Assembly: GCF_002002865.1 (NCBI RefSeq) | Contig: NZ_CP019508.1 | Coordinates: 2,770,501-2,834,500 of the forward strand | Source of the DNA: Brevundimonas sp. LM2 | Lineage (GTDB): Bacteria; Pseudomonadota; Alphaproteobacteria; Caulobacterales; Caulobacteraceae | Direction of reading: 5' to 3' | Length of the DNA stretch: 64,000 nucleotides | Shown: in pieces, positions 48,430-56,944 of the stretch | Layout: every line of letters begins with the position of its first letter | How positions within the stretch are numbered: position 1 is the first letter of the stretch | Translations under genes and position numbers: made by a program | The notes under the pieces: generated by a model | What the model saw: only the letters and a program-made list of their open reading frames with translations | What the model was told of the DNA's origin: nothing | Database searches by the model: none

Positions 48430-48533
48430 TGGGCGAATTCATCGCCTTCGCGCACCGCCACCGTCGCCTGGCCACCGGCCTGGTCCTGCTGCTGGCTGTC
48501 GGCCGCATGGCCGCCACCGTCATCCACCCCTAG
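48429..48533 (+). CDS. 34-residue single-span membrane peptide
   Basis: The start ATG 48429 overlaps the preceding TGA. The peptide has a basic N-terminus (AHRHRRLATG) then a hydrophobic stretch LVLLLAVGRMAATVI. Length and coupling suggest a real small membrane protein. It is reminiscent of a holin-like or toxin-type peptide only in size; no function is assigned. Confidence 0.5.
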   Translation: MGEFIAFAHRHRRLATGLVLLLAVGRMAATVIHP

Positions 48534-48626
48534 GGTCGTTCGGGCCCCGAGGCTCCGGCGGCGGGGCGGCGTGATGGACAGCCCGCGGCCCGATCGGCAT
48601 GATGGGGGCTCGGTCCGGGGGCTCAC

Positions 48627-49286
48627 GTGAAAAGACTATGGCCGCTCGCCACCCTCTGCGCCGTGGCGGCCTGCGCTTCGAGGCCTTCGGAGCCCGTGGT
48701 GGCGACCTGCGCGGGCAGCGGCCCGACCGCCGTGCTGGTGATCGGCGATTCCTGGGCCTCGATGGGCGCTCTGGACCGCAGCGGAGCGGCGGCCGTCGGC
48801 GCGCGGTTCTGCAGCATCGGCTTTCGTGGCCGTACGTCCCGCCAGATCGCCGACACGATACGGACGCTCCCGCCCACGGCCCTGGCGGCCGCAGGGGCCC
48901 CGCGCACGATCATCCTTCTCGCGGGGGTCAACGACGTCATGCAGCATGTCGGCGCCGATCGGTACGCCGCCGGGATGGCCGATCTTCGCGCCGCCGCCCG
49001 CACGATCAGCGATGACGTGCGCGTCGTCGAGATCCCTTGGACCACCCCCACGCCCAGGGCCAGGACCCCCCTCAGCTGGGCCAAGCGACTGGCCCATCGC
49101 TTATGGAACGACCAGGGCCGAACCGACGTCACGACGCGTTACCGCCAGGCGGTGCGCACGGACATCGACTTCGACGCCTTCCTGCCCTCCTACGCGGGCC
49201 ATGAGGACCGCTATGTGGACGGCGTTCACCTGACCCCGGCCGAACACGACCGGTTCGGCGCCTATCTGGGTGCCGCAGCGCGCTGA
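48627..49286 (+). CDS. SGNH/GDSL-family hydrolase lipoprotein
   Basis: 219 residues from GTG 48627. The signal ends in AVAACAS, a lipobox-like Cys. SGNH blocks are VLVIGDSWASMG (block I Ser), IGFRGRTSRQIADTI, IILLAGVNDVMQ (Gly/Asn block) and the terminal DGVHLTPAEHDRFG with Asp and His. It is probably a periplasmic or surface esterase. It sits next to the spike protein, which carries another SGNH domain, and both may act on surface glycan acyl groups (inference). Confidence 0.82.
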   Translation: MKRLWPLATLCAVAACASRPSEPVVATCAGSGPTAVLVIGDSWASMGALDRSGAAAVGARFCSIGFRGRTSRQIADTIRTLPPTALAAAGAPRTIILLAGVNDVMQHVGADRYAAGMADLRAAARTISDDVRVVEIPWTTPTPRARTPLSWAKRLAHRLWNDQGRTDVTTRYRQAVRTDIDFDAFLPSYAGHEDRYVDGVHLTPAEHDRFGAYLGAAAR

Positions 49287-49492
49287 TCCTGAAGACGCCG
49301 ACAGCTGGAAAGTGGGTGCCGGCCGGCGCGCGCAGGCATCCCCGTGGCATGAAGGAAACTATGGTTAATATTCGTTAGGAAAGCCATGCCGAGACGCCCG
49401 ACTCGATTTACCGTGAAGCTGGCGCGTGACAGGTTTCTGCGGTCAGGACACACACGGGAGGGCCGTGGAGTTCGATCCCAGAGGCCTCCCCG

Positions 49493-49621
49493 ATGACGCG
49501 TCTGCACCTGTTCGCCAACGCCACGCTCGACGCCCTGGGCCGCGCCACCCGGCTGGCCCGAAGCTGGATCGCGCGAAAACTGCATGGCCGCCGCCGCGTA
49601 CACCCCCGCTATATCGACTGA
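49493..49621 (+). CDS. Possible 42-residue basic protein
   Basis: ATG 49493 opens a 42-codon frame (LFANATLDALGRATRLARSW, then RKLHGRRRVHPRYID). No Shine-Dalgarno is visible; the bases just before the start form the 3-prime arm of a hairpin (GGGAGG with CCTCCC). The upstream gap 49287-49492 shows no gene. Weakly supported. Confidence 0.35.
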   Translation: MTRLHLFANATLDALGRATRLARSWIARKLHGRRRVHPRYID

Positions 49622-49873
49622 GCCGGCCGCGGCTTCGCCTGTCTGACTTCCATTCCCCGGACCCCGGACCCCTGGATCAGATTGATCCTGCACAGGTCTA
49701 AACTACCGTACCGTGGCACACCCCGACCCGCTGCCGGTCTCCACGTCGGGGCCGAAGCGGCCGCGCCGCGTGTGACGGCTTAGTTCTGCCTTTTTATGCG
49801 AACGAGCTGCAACCTAACGCTGTTGTCGTGCGTAGCTCCGCCACGCGACATAGATCGCGGACGGAGGAATTTA

Positions 49874-50029
49874 ATGTTGTTCGGGGTTTTCGCTGTTACG
49901 CTGGTCGGTGCGTTGGTTGCCGGTATCTTTTGGCCTGTGGTCCAGGAAAGTCGTCGCCTCGCAGCGATGACGGACGCCGATCGACAATTGGAAGACGAAC
50001 AGGCTCGGATCGACTCTCGCGCCTGGTGA
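49874..50029 (+). CDS. 51-residue membrane-anchored small protein
   Basis: ATG 49874 is preceded by an excellent GGAGGA at 49863. The N-terminal helix LFGVFAVTLVGALVAGIFW is hydrophobic, followed by a charged tail RRLAAMTDADRQLEDEQARI. The local sequence is less GC-rich than the surroundings. It ends just before the spike gene, which reads in the other direction. Function unknown. Confidence 0.65.
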   Translation: MLFGVFAVTLVGALVAGIFWPVVQESRRLAAMTDADRQLEDEQARIDSRAW

Positions 50030-50068
50030 TCGCCTCGCGGCGGACGGCGCGCAAGAGCACCGCTCCCC

Positions 50069-51418
50069 TCACCCATACGCCAGCCCCGTCAGGGCCCTGA
50101 GCTGCCGCGTGTATTCGTCCGTCACCCGACGCGCCAGATAGTCGTGCCCGGCCGGCGACGGGTGAAGGGTGTCGCTCGAGATATACAGGTCCGAGTTGCC
50201 CGTTCCGTTGGTCGCCCCGATCCGACCGGTGCCCGACTGCCAGGCGACCGACTGGGCATTGGTCGCTGAAGGATCCAGATAGATCGAGAACGGATCCGCC
50301 GCTGCGACGAAGCCCGCCTTGATCAGGTCGAACCGGGCCTGGTTGACCACCGACCCCGGCGCGGTCCACGGGCCGACGACGGCGATCAACGCCTTGGGCT
50401 GGCGGGCGCGGATCGTCTGGATGAAGGCGGTCACGGCGGCGCTCAGGGTGCCGGCCGTCTGGGCCGCGCCGTCGTTGATCCCGCCCGCGATCACCACGCA
50501 ATCGACCTGTCCGTCCCGGTCATAGTCGCCAAAGGCGTCGCGCTCGGCGAAGTTCAGATAGCCGGCCGTCCCGTTGGCCACGTAGCCGGTGCCGCCGATG
50601 CCGCCGCCGATCATCTCGCCGAATCCGGCCAGGTCCCCGAACTGGAAAGCCCATCCCCCGCGCGCGTTGGTCATGCCCGACCCCGCCACATAGCTGTCGC
50701 CCACGATCAGGGCCCGGGGCATGTCCTGGGCGGCGGCGGGCCACACTGAATAGAGGGCGGGCACGTTCAGCCCGCGCAGCTGGGGCAGCCCCCCGGACAG
50801 CCCGCCGAAATACAGCTCGACGGTCCGCACCGCCGATGACCCGAAATCCACCGCGGTGTAGCGGAAGCGCCCGTGGCCGGTCTCCGATCCCGCATTGGCG
50901 GCATAGAAGGGATCGCTGCCCGACGCCTTCTGGCCGTTGACCCGGATCTCGACGAACCCGCCGTTGGACCCATAGCTGGGAGCGAAGGTCGCGTAGTCGA
51001 ACCGAGGCGCATCGGTCACGAACCGGACGCCGAAGCCCGCATGCGCCCCATAGGTCGGGGTGGCCGTATAGGTCACGCTCCGCGCCGACCAGTTGCCGCC
51101 GCCGTCCTGCGACTGGAACCCGCCGACGGATCGCAGCCTGGGCGAGTTGGGCAGGATGGACGGCGTCGTCGTGGTCGCGCCGTTGACCGTGGAGGCCGCG
51201 CCCAGCGCGCCCTGCGTGATCGTGGGAGCCGAGGTCATGACGCTGGCCGGCACCCCCGACACGGCGCGCGCCAGCAGCCGCCGCGCCCGCGTCTGAGGAT
51301 CGGTCGGCAGGGCGTCGATGGCGGACAGGCCCGCGTTCACCTTGCCGAAGGCCGCGCGCAGGGTGTCGCCCGTGCCGTCGTCGGCGACCGAGCCCAACGC
51401 GATTTGGGAAAGAGGCAT
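50069..51418 (-). CDS. GTA head spike/fibre protein with SGNH hydrolase domain
   Basis: 449 residues. The N-terminal IALGSVADDGTGDTLRAAFG is the capsid-anchoring motif of phage and GTA head fibres (rcc01080/GhsB-like). Residues about 120-215 form a beta-rich domain, then an SGNH hydrolase: RALIVGDSYVAGSGMTN (Ser), CVVIAGGINDGAAQ (Asn), and SDTLHPSPAGHDYLA (Asp/His). It may deacylate recipient surface glycans during adsorption. In R. capsulatus the spike genes are outside the main cluster; here they lie between terminase and portal. Confidence 0.82.
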   Translation of the reverse strand: MPLSQIALGSVADDGTGDTLRAAFGKVNAGLSAIDALPTDPQTRARRLLARAVSGVPASVMTSAPTITQGALGAASTVNGATTTTPSILPNSPRLRSVGGFQSQDGGGNWSARSVTYTATPTYGAHAGFGVRFVTDAPRFDYATFAPSYGSNGGFVEIRVNGQKASGSDPFYAANAGSETGHGRFRYTAVDFGSSAVRTVELYFGGLSGGLPQLRGLNVPALYSVWPAAAQDMPRALIVGDSYVAGSGMTNARGGWAFQFGDLAGFGEMIGGGIGGTGYVANGTAGYLNFAERDAFGDYDRDGQVDCVVIAGGINDGAAQTAGTLSAAVTAFIQTIRARQPKALIAVVGPWTAPGSVVNQARFDLIKAGFVAAADPFSIYLDPSATNAQSVAWQSGTGRIGATNGTGNSDLYISSDTLHPSPAGHDYLARRVTDEYTRQLRALTGLAYG

Positions 51419-51556
51419 CTACAGCGTCCTGTCTGCGGTGAAGGTGGTGGTGTCCGCGCGCACCGCGGTGCTGTCGGCGCGGGGGACGGTCGCGCCCTGG
51501 CCGGGCGTCAGCGTCCGCGACGCATAGCCCAGCGCCTGTCCGAGGCTCAGTCCCAT
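51419..51556 (-). CDS. 45-residue ORF between spike base and spike genes
   Basis: From ATG 51556 (GGAGG upstream), MGLSLGQALGYASRTLTPGQ to a TAG that directly abuts the spike ATG with no gap. The C-terminal third (RADSTAVRADTTTFTADRTL) contains a near-repeated RADST/RADTT/TADRT pattern. No family recognised; the position suggests a small head-decoration or assembly factor. Confidence 0.55.
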   Translation of the reverse strand: MGLSLGQALGYASRTLTPGQGATVPRADSTAVRADTTTFTADRTL

Positions 51557-51581
51557 GGCGCTGCCTCCGTCTCGTGCCCGG

Positions 51582-51863
51582 TCAATCGAACAGCGCGACC
51601 AGGCTCTGCGCCGTCGTCCCCGTCTGCAGCACGCGGCTACACTGGATCGGCAGATAGCCGACCGGATGGTTGGAAAAGGTCACGGCCGCCCCGCCGGGCG
51701 CGGCGACCGGCACCACCCGCACATGCCCGGCCACGCCGAGGTACAGCGCCTTGGCGACGGCGGTCAGGTCGGTCGTATCGCTGGGCGTCACGGCCTCGGC
51801 GCGGCGCGCGGGCGACGCGGGCGAGGGATCGCGCGACGCATAGGCGTCGGTCGGGTTGGGCAT
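51582..51863 (-). CDS. GTA head-spike base protein (rcc01079/GhsA-like)
   Basis: 93 residues from ATG 51863 with AGGAGG. The region AVTPSDTTDLTAVAKALYLG, VAAPGGAAVTFSNHPVGYLP and VLQTGTTAQSLVAL is typical of the spike base protein family named after rcc01079. It should sit at capsid vertices and hold the fibre encoded downstream. It starts 22 bp after the terminase stop. Confidence 0.82.
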   Translation of the reverse strand: MPNPTDAYASRDPSPASPARRAEAVTPSDTTDLTAVAKALYLGVAGHVRVVPVAAPGGAAVTFSNHPVGYLPIQCSRVLQTGTTAQSLVALFD

Positions 51864-51884
51864 GAAGGCCTCCTGGTTGTCAGC

Positions 51885-53102
51885 TCAGATCAGTCGGATG
51901 CGCGGTCCGGCGGACCGGTCCAGCAGCAGCTGGGAGATGGCCCAGACCAGGGCGTCGGCCCGGTCCGGACTGTGTCCCGGCGCTTCGCTGCCCAGCCCCA
52001 TCAACTCTTCTTCCAGCGCGTTGAACCGGCCGCAGTGGACGACCTTGCCGCGTTCATACAGCGCCGCCACCGGCTCGGCCCTTGCTCGCTTGGCCCGCGT
52101 CGCCTGCACCAGCCGGATCGGCGTGTCGCACCCGGCCTGCTGCAGCACCGTGCGCACCATCTCGCCGCCCTGGTTCGACTCGGCCACGATCTGGTCGGCC
52201 TCGACCATCCGCGCCGTCTCGACCACGCGCCGGGCCCAGGCCAGGGGCGTCAGCCCGCGGATCGACCGGTCGGCCAGCACATAGGCGCGGCCCTCGGCGC
52301 GTCCCGCCGCCACGATCCCGCAGGCGTCGCCCGTGGTCGTGATCGGCGGATCGACCGCCACCACCGTCCGCTCCAGATGCTCGGGCCGCTCACCCCGCGC
52401 CGCCGCGATGTCCTCGGCCCGGAAAAGGGCCCCCTCGCCCTCGACGACCAGCCCCTCCATCTCTTGGGCCTCCAGCCGCGTCCCGGCATAGAGGGCGCGC
52501 AGATGCTCCAGATACAGTTTCGGCAGATTGGCGGCGTTGGCATGGGTCGCCCCGCGCGACTCCTCCGTCCCCGGCTCGGCCAGCAGCGTCCGCAGCGCCG
52601 CGATCGGTCGGGGCGTGGTGGTGATCACCAGCTGCGGGTTGTCTCCCCGCCGCAGCCCGAACCTCAGATTGGACAGCACCCGGCCCGGCTCGCGCCAGGC
52701 GCAGAATTCGTCGGCCCATGCGCCATGGAACTGCGGCCCTCTCAGACTGTCGGGATCCTCCGCCGAAAAGGCATAGGCCACCGCCCCGCTTGTCCAGACC
52801 AGCCGCTTGCGCCCCGCCTCCCAGCGGGGCCGATCCCGTCCCAAGGCCATGGCCTTCAGCCCGGAGGGGCCCTCGACCATCACCTCGCGCACATCATGCA
52901 GCGCGGGCCCGACCAGGGCGAAGGTGAAGTCCGAAGCCTCCGCCAGACCATGCAGCCAGTGTGCCCCGGCGAACGTCTTGCCGGAGCCTCGACCGCCCAG
53001 CATGACCCAGGTCCGCCACGCTCGGACGGGCGGTATCTGATGGTCGATCAGCTTGGGATTAGCGTGGAAGAGCCGTTTCCACTCCCCCTCCGTCGCGGGC
53101 AT
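51885..53102 (-). CDS. GTA terminase large subunit (gp2-like)
   Basis: 405 residues from ATG 53102 (MPATEGEWKRLFHANPKLID). The Walker A-like ATPase motif is in WVMLGGRGSGKTFAGAHWLH. FRAEDI is followed by VVAVDPPITTTGDACGIVAA (nuclease domain acidic residue) and IVAESNQGGEMVRTVL. It packages host DNA into GTA heads. The ORF continues to 53204, but the overlap with the upstream gene argues for the shorter form (44-bp overlap remains). Confidence 0.92.
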   Translation of the reverse strand: MPATEGEWKRLFHANPKLIDHQIPPVRAWRTWVMLGGRGSGKTFAGAHWLHGLAEASDFTFALVGPALHDVREVMVEGPSGLKAMALGRDRPRWEAGRKRLVWTSGAVAYAFSAEDPDSLRGPQFHGAWADEFCAWREPGRVLSNLRFGLRRGDNPQLVITTTPRPIAALRTLLAEPGTEESRGATHANAANLPKLYLEHLRALYAGTRLEAQEMEGLVVEGEGALFRAEDIAAARGERPEHLERTVVAVDPPITTTGDACGIVAAGRAEGRAYVLADRSIRGLTPLAWARRVVETARMVEADQIVAESNQGGEMVRTVLQQAGCDTPIRLVQATRAKRARAEPVAALYERGKVVHCGRFNALEEELMGLGSEAPGHSPDRADALVWAISQLLLDRSAGPRIRLI

Positions 53103-53478
53103 CTGCCGCGAGGCGTTTGGCTTCAACAAGCGCGTGATTGTGCTCCAGTCGATCGAGCAGTTCGGCCTTGTACCGCTCGACCGTCTCGGGATCGGGTCTG
53201 TCACCGTCGTTCATCTCATCCTCTGCGCTGTCGCCCTCGCAGCCGACCGCGGCCATCAGCCGTCGCGCGGCGCTCTCGACGGCCGCCACCGCGCGGGCCA
53301 GGTTGGTGATGGCGCGGGTCTTCTTGTCGATGGCCGTCAGGTCGCCCTCGGGCACCGGCCAGGCCGCCACGGCCGAGAAAGCCCCGTCGATCATGGAGCG
53401 CAGGTCCTGCAGCCGGGCCTCGACCCAGGCGGCCTGAACCGCCACCGCGCCCCGCGCCTCATCCCCTTTTCCCGCCAT
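53059..53478 (-). CDS. GTA gp1/TerS-like protein
   Basis: 139 residues from ATG 53478 (MAGKGDEARGAVAVQAAWVE). Mostly helical: TAIDKKTRAITNLARAVAAV and PETVERYKAELLDRLEHNHA suggest a coiled-coil small-terminase-like protein. Identity is from position immediately before the terminase. TATAGT on the minus strand (53490-53485) is only 7 bases before the ATG; if it is a -10 box the message would be nearly leaderless. Confidence 0.7.
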   Translation of the reverse strand: MAGKGDEARGAVAVQAAWVEARLQDLRSMIDGAFSAVAAWPVPEGDLTAIDKKTRAITNLARAVAAVESAARRLMAAVGCEGDSAEDEMNDGDRPDPETVERYKAELLDRLEHNHALVEAKRLAADARDGGGVETALPR

Positions 53479-53620
53479 GCCCAAACTATAGGGCACCAGC
53501 GTCACAAGGCGAGTTCGACGCCTCGAACGAACCAGCGATGCCTGATTTCTATGGGGTTTCCAGCGTGAGTGCGGACAACTCGCGCATGGATGTTCGACAC
53601 GGCGGGGCTGCGGACGCGCC

Positions 53621-56374
53621 TCAGACCGCGCGCCGCGCCAGGACCATGTCCTCGGGTCGGCTCAGCAGATCGGTCATCTGTCCGATCAGCTGGGCGATCT
53701 GGATCGGCTTGCCGACATGGCCGTCCATCCCCGCCGCCCGGCAGGCCGCGACCTGTTCCGGCTGGACATTGGCCGTCAGGGCCAGGATCGGGGTGGCCCC
53801 CACGGTGCCGCCCAGGGCCCGGATGGCGCGGGTCGCGTTCATCCCGTCCATCACCGGCATGTGGACGTCCATCAGGATCAGGTCGTAGCTCCCGCGCGCC
53901 GCGGCCTGCACCGCCTCGGCCCCGTCGCACACCGTATGCAGGTCCACGCCCCAGGCCTGCAGCAGGATCCGGACCAGTTCCCGATTGGCCGGCGCATCGT
54001 CGGCCATCAGCACCTTCAGCCCGGCGGGCAGATCCCCGGCCGTCTGGATCGTCTGCGCATCGGCCGCCTCGGCCGCGATCAGCGGCACCTCGAACCAGAA
54101 GGTCGAGCCCTCGCCCGGCCGGCTGGTCACCCCGATCTCGCCGCCCATCATCTCGATCAGCCGCTGGCAGATGGCCAGCCCCAGCCCTGTTCCCCCATAC
54201 ACCCGGGTGGTGGAGGCGTCCGCCTGGGTGAACCGATCGAACAGTCCGTCGATCTTGTCCGCCGCGATGCCGATGCCGCTGTCGGTCACGGCCACCCGCA
54301 GACGCGCGCCGACGGCGCCGACGTCCAGTCGGATCTGGCCGCTGGCGGTGAATTTCATCGCGTTCGACAGGAAGTTCAGCGCGACCTGCCGCAGCCGCCC
54401 CTCGTCGCCCATGATGGCGGCCGGCAGGTCGGAGGCGATGTCGACCGCCAGGCTCAGCCCCTTGGCCTCGCACTGGGTCTCGATGATCTCGGCCGCCGCG
54501 CGCGCCATGGCGGCGGGGTCGAAGGCCACCGGGTCCAGGTCGACCGCCTCGGCCTCCAGCTTGGAATAGTCCAGGATGTCGTTGATGACGCCCAGCAGGG
54601 CGTCGCTGGCGGTCGCGATCCGGTCGGCATAGCGCCGCTCCGCCTCGGGCAGGGCCGCGCTTTCCCGCAGCAGGCCGGCGAAGCCGATCACGCTGGTCAG
54701 CGGCGTCCGCAGTTCGTGGGACATGTTGGCCAGGAACTCCGCCTTGGCCCTGGCGGCCGCTTCGGCGACATCGCGCGCCGCGATCAGATCGTCCTCGAGC
54801 TGTTTGGTCTCGGTGATGTCGCGCACGACGTCGTGGAATTCGACGACCCTGCCGTCGGGGTCCCGGACCAGCGTCGTCCGCGCCTCCATCCAGCGCAGTT
54901 CGCCCGAGGCCAGCCGGGCGCGATTGGTCACGCCCGGCATGACCTCCCCGGGCGCGGCCTTGACCATCTCGCGGAACCGCGCGGCCAGGCCCGGGAGGTC
55001 CTCGTTCAAGATCAGGTCCGTGACGGGGGTGCCTTTCAGGGCCTCGGGCGAAAGGCCCGTCGCGGCCTCGATACTGGGCGAGATGTACAGGATGCGCCCG
55101 TCGACCCCATAGGTGACGATGATGTCGCTGGCCCGATCCGCCAGCAGGCGATAGCGGGCCTCGCTGGCCTCGATCCGCGCCCGGCTGAGCACGTTGTCGG
55201 TGACGTCCTGAAAGACGCCGAAGACGGCGGTGGTCACGCCGGCCTGGCGCTCGGGCCGGCAGCGGGATCGGACGATCCGCTCTTCCCCGTCGTCGCGGAT
55301 GATCCGCAGTTGGAACTCGGCTGCATCGCCGGTGCGGATCGATCGGTCGCACGACGCCTCGACCGCCGCGCGATCATCCGGATGATAGCAGAGGATCGCA
55401 TTACCCAGATTGGGATCGAAGGTTTCCCGCGTCTTGCCGTGGATCCGATAGACTTCGTCCGACCAGGTCACCCGCCCCGTGGCGACGTCCAGACGCCAGG
55501 ACCCGACGCCGGCCAGGGCCTCCGCCATGCTCAGGGTCTCGACCATTTCGGCCTGGCCCCGCTCCAGTCGGACGCTGTCGGTGATGTCCTGGAACACGCC
55601 GAACAGGGACACCACGGTCCCGGTCGCGTCGCGCTCGGCCCGGGCCTGGGTGCGCGTCACCCGTTCCTCGCCGTTCCGGATCAACCTCAGACGCAGGTCA
55701 TAGCCCTCGCCGGTATGCCGAGCGCGCTGGATTAGCTCCCAGACGACCGCCCGATCGTCCGGATGATAATGTCCGCCGATGCTCTGGAAATTCGGATTGA
55801 CCGACCCAGGCTCCATCCCGTGTATCCGGAAGACCTCGTCCGACCAGGTGATCACGCCCGTCTTCAGGTCGCAGCTCCAGTGCCCGACCCCGGCCATGGC
55901 CTCGGACATCTCCAGCATGGCCAGGTGTTCGGCCTGACGGCGTAGCGATCGCGCCTGGTCGATCTCCTGACCCACCAGCTGGGCCAGCAGCCTCAGGCTC
56001 TGCATCTGGCTTTCGGTGGGCGTACCACGGGCGATCGTGTCGATCACGCAGATGGCCCCGTCCTGCCCCCCGTCCCGTGTAGTGATCACGGCCCCGGCGT
56101 AGAACCTCACGCCTTCGTCGGTCACCCAGCGATTTTGCGCGAACAGGGGATCTTTGGTCGCGTCCTCGACCACGAGTGTTGAACCGGGCTCCGTGCCGAT
56201 CAGATGGCGGCAGAACGACTCCTCGACGGTCGCGTCCTTGTCGCCGAAGCCTCGGTTGGAGCGGAACCACACGCGGTCCCCGTCCTGGGCGGTGATCGCG
56301 GCGACCGGTGCCTGAAACAGCGCGGCGGCGAGCTCCGTCAGACGATCAAACGCGGCACTGTCGGACACGAACAT
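53621..56374 (-). CDS. Hybrid sensor histidine kinase (GAF-PAS-PAS-PAS-HisKA-HATPase-REC)
   Basis: 917 residues, no membrane segment. GAF at about 5-140; PAS repeats at about 155-268, 280-395 and 405-522, the first two paralogous (ITWSDEVFRIHG / VTWSDEVYRIHG); HisKA with His553 in LANMSHELRTPLTSVIG; HATPase with NFLSNAMKFTASG and YGGTGLGLAICQRL; receiver at about 785-905 with LILMDVHMPVMDG and GHVGKPI. It is a cytoplasmic redox, light or ligand sensor, with the signal unknown. It is upstream of and co-directional with the GTA cluster, but a link to GTA control is speculative. Confidence 0.92.
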   Translation of the reverse strand: MFVSDSAAFDRLTELAAALFQAPVAAITAQDGDRVWFRSNRGFGDKDATVEESFCRHLIGTEPGSTLVVEDATKDPLFAQNRWVTDEGVRFYAGAVITTRDGGQDGAICVIDTIARGTPTESQMQSLRLLAQLVGQEIDQARSLRRQAEHLAMLEMSEAMAGVGHWSCDLKTGVITWSDEVFRIHGMEPGSVNPNFQSIGGHYHPDDRAVVWELIQRARHTGEGYDLRLRLIRNGEERVTRTQARAERDATGTVVSLFGVFQDITDSVRLERGQAEMVETLSMAEALAGVGSWRLDVATGRVTWSDEVYRIHGKTRETFDPNLGNAILCYHPDDRAAVEASCDRSIRTGDAAEFQLRIIRDDGEERIVRSRCRPERQAGVTTAVFGVFQDVTDNVLSRARIEASEARYRLLADRASDIIVTYGVDGRILYISPSIEAATGLSPEALKGTPVTDLILNEDLPGLAARFREMVKAAPGEVMPGVTNRARLASGELRWMEARTTLVRDPDGRVVEFHDVVRDITETKQLEDDLIAARDVAEAAARAKAEFLANMSHELRTPLTSVIGFAGLLRESAALPEAERRYADRIATASDALLGVINDILDYSKLEAEAVDLDPVAFDPAAMARAAAEIIETQCEAKGLSLAVDIASDLPAAIMGDEGRLRQVALNFLSNAMKFTASGQIRLDVGAVGARLRVAVTDSGIGIAADKIDGLFDRFTQADASTTRVYGGTGLGLAICQRLIEMMGGEIGVTSRPGEGSTFWFEVPLIAAEAADAQTIQTAGDLPAGLKVLMADDAPANRELVRILLQAWGVDLHTVCDGAEAVQAAARGSYDLILMDVHMPVMDGMNATRAIRALGGTVGATPILALTANVQPEQVAACRAAGMDGHVGKPIQIAQLIGQMTDLLSRPEDMVLARRAV

Positions 56375-56433
56375 ACTCCATTCAGGCCAGCAGCGTTAAT
56401 GCTCCAGCCCAAACAAAGCGTTACAGCCAAGCT

Positions 56434-56898
56434 TCACCCTCGTTCGGCCAGCCACTCCGGTGCCTCGTACGCCACCGCGTCCTCGGGCTTGTCCAGTTCG
56501 AGCTCGTTGATCGTCTGTCCCCGGATCGACACCCCGGCCGTGTGCACGGTTTCCCGGTCCCCGGAAATCAGGTGGTGCCAGTTCGCCAGCCCCCGTCCCT
56601 CGTGGATCCGGCGATAGGCGCACGACAGCGGCATCCACCCCAAGGCCTCGATGTTCCAGGGGGTCAGCTTGATGCAGTCCGGCACATGATCCTTGCGGTT
56701 CGCATAGTCGGTGCAGGCGCACAGCTGCCCGTCGAACAACTGGCAATGGACCTTGGTCGGGAAGACGTCGCCCGTATCCTCGTCCTCGAACCGGATCAGA
56801 CAGCACAGCCCGCACCCGTCGCACAGGCTCTCCCATTCGGGCGCGGTCATCTGCTCCAGACGCTTGGTCTGCCAGAAGGGCGGGGTCGGCGGTGCCAT
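56434..56898 (-). CDS. YcgN/UPF0260-family cysteine-cluster protein
   Basis: 154 residues. The Cys cluster CDGCGLCCLIRFEDEDTG and CACTDYANRKDHVPDC define the YcgN/YkgJ-like zinc- or iron-binding family. WMPLSCAYRRIHEGRGLANW is also typical. The function is unknown. Start at ATG 56898. Confidence 0.88.
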   Translation of the reverse strand: MAPPTPPFWQTKRLEQMTAPEWESLCDGCGLCCLIRFEDEDTGDVFPTKVHCQLFDGQLCACTDYANRKDHVPDCIKLTPWNIEALGWMPLSCAYRRIHEGRGLANWHHLISGDRETVHTAGVSIRGQTINELELDKPEDAVAYEAPEWLAERG

Positions 56899-56944
56899 GG
56901 GGCGCCTCTACGCCCCACCGGCTCCGACGTCCACCGCAGCCGTA

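Noticed and set aside
49441-49495. tRNA-like TTCGATCCC stretch
   Set aside because: The flanks do not form a T-arm stem or acceptor stem; it is just the loop of a GGGAGG/CCTCCC hairpin.
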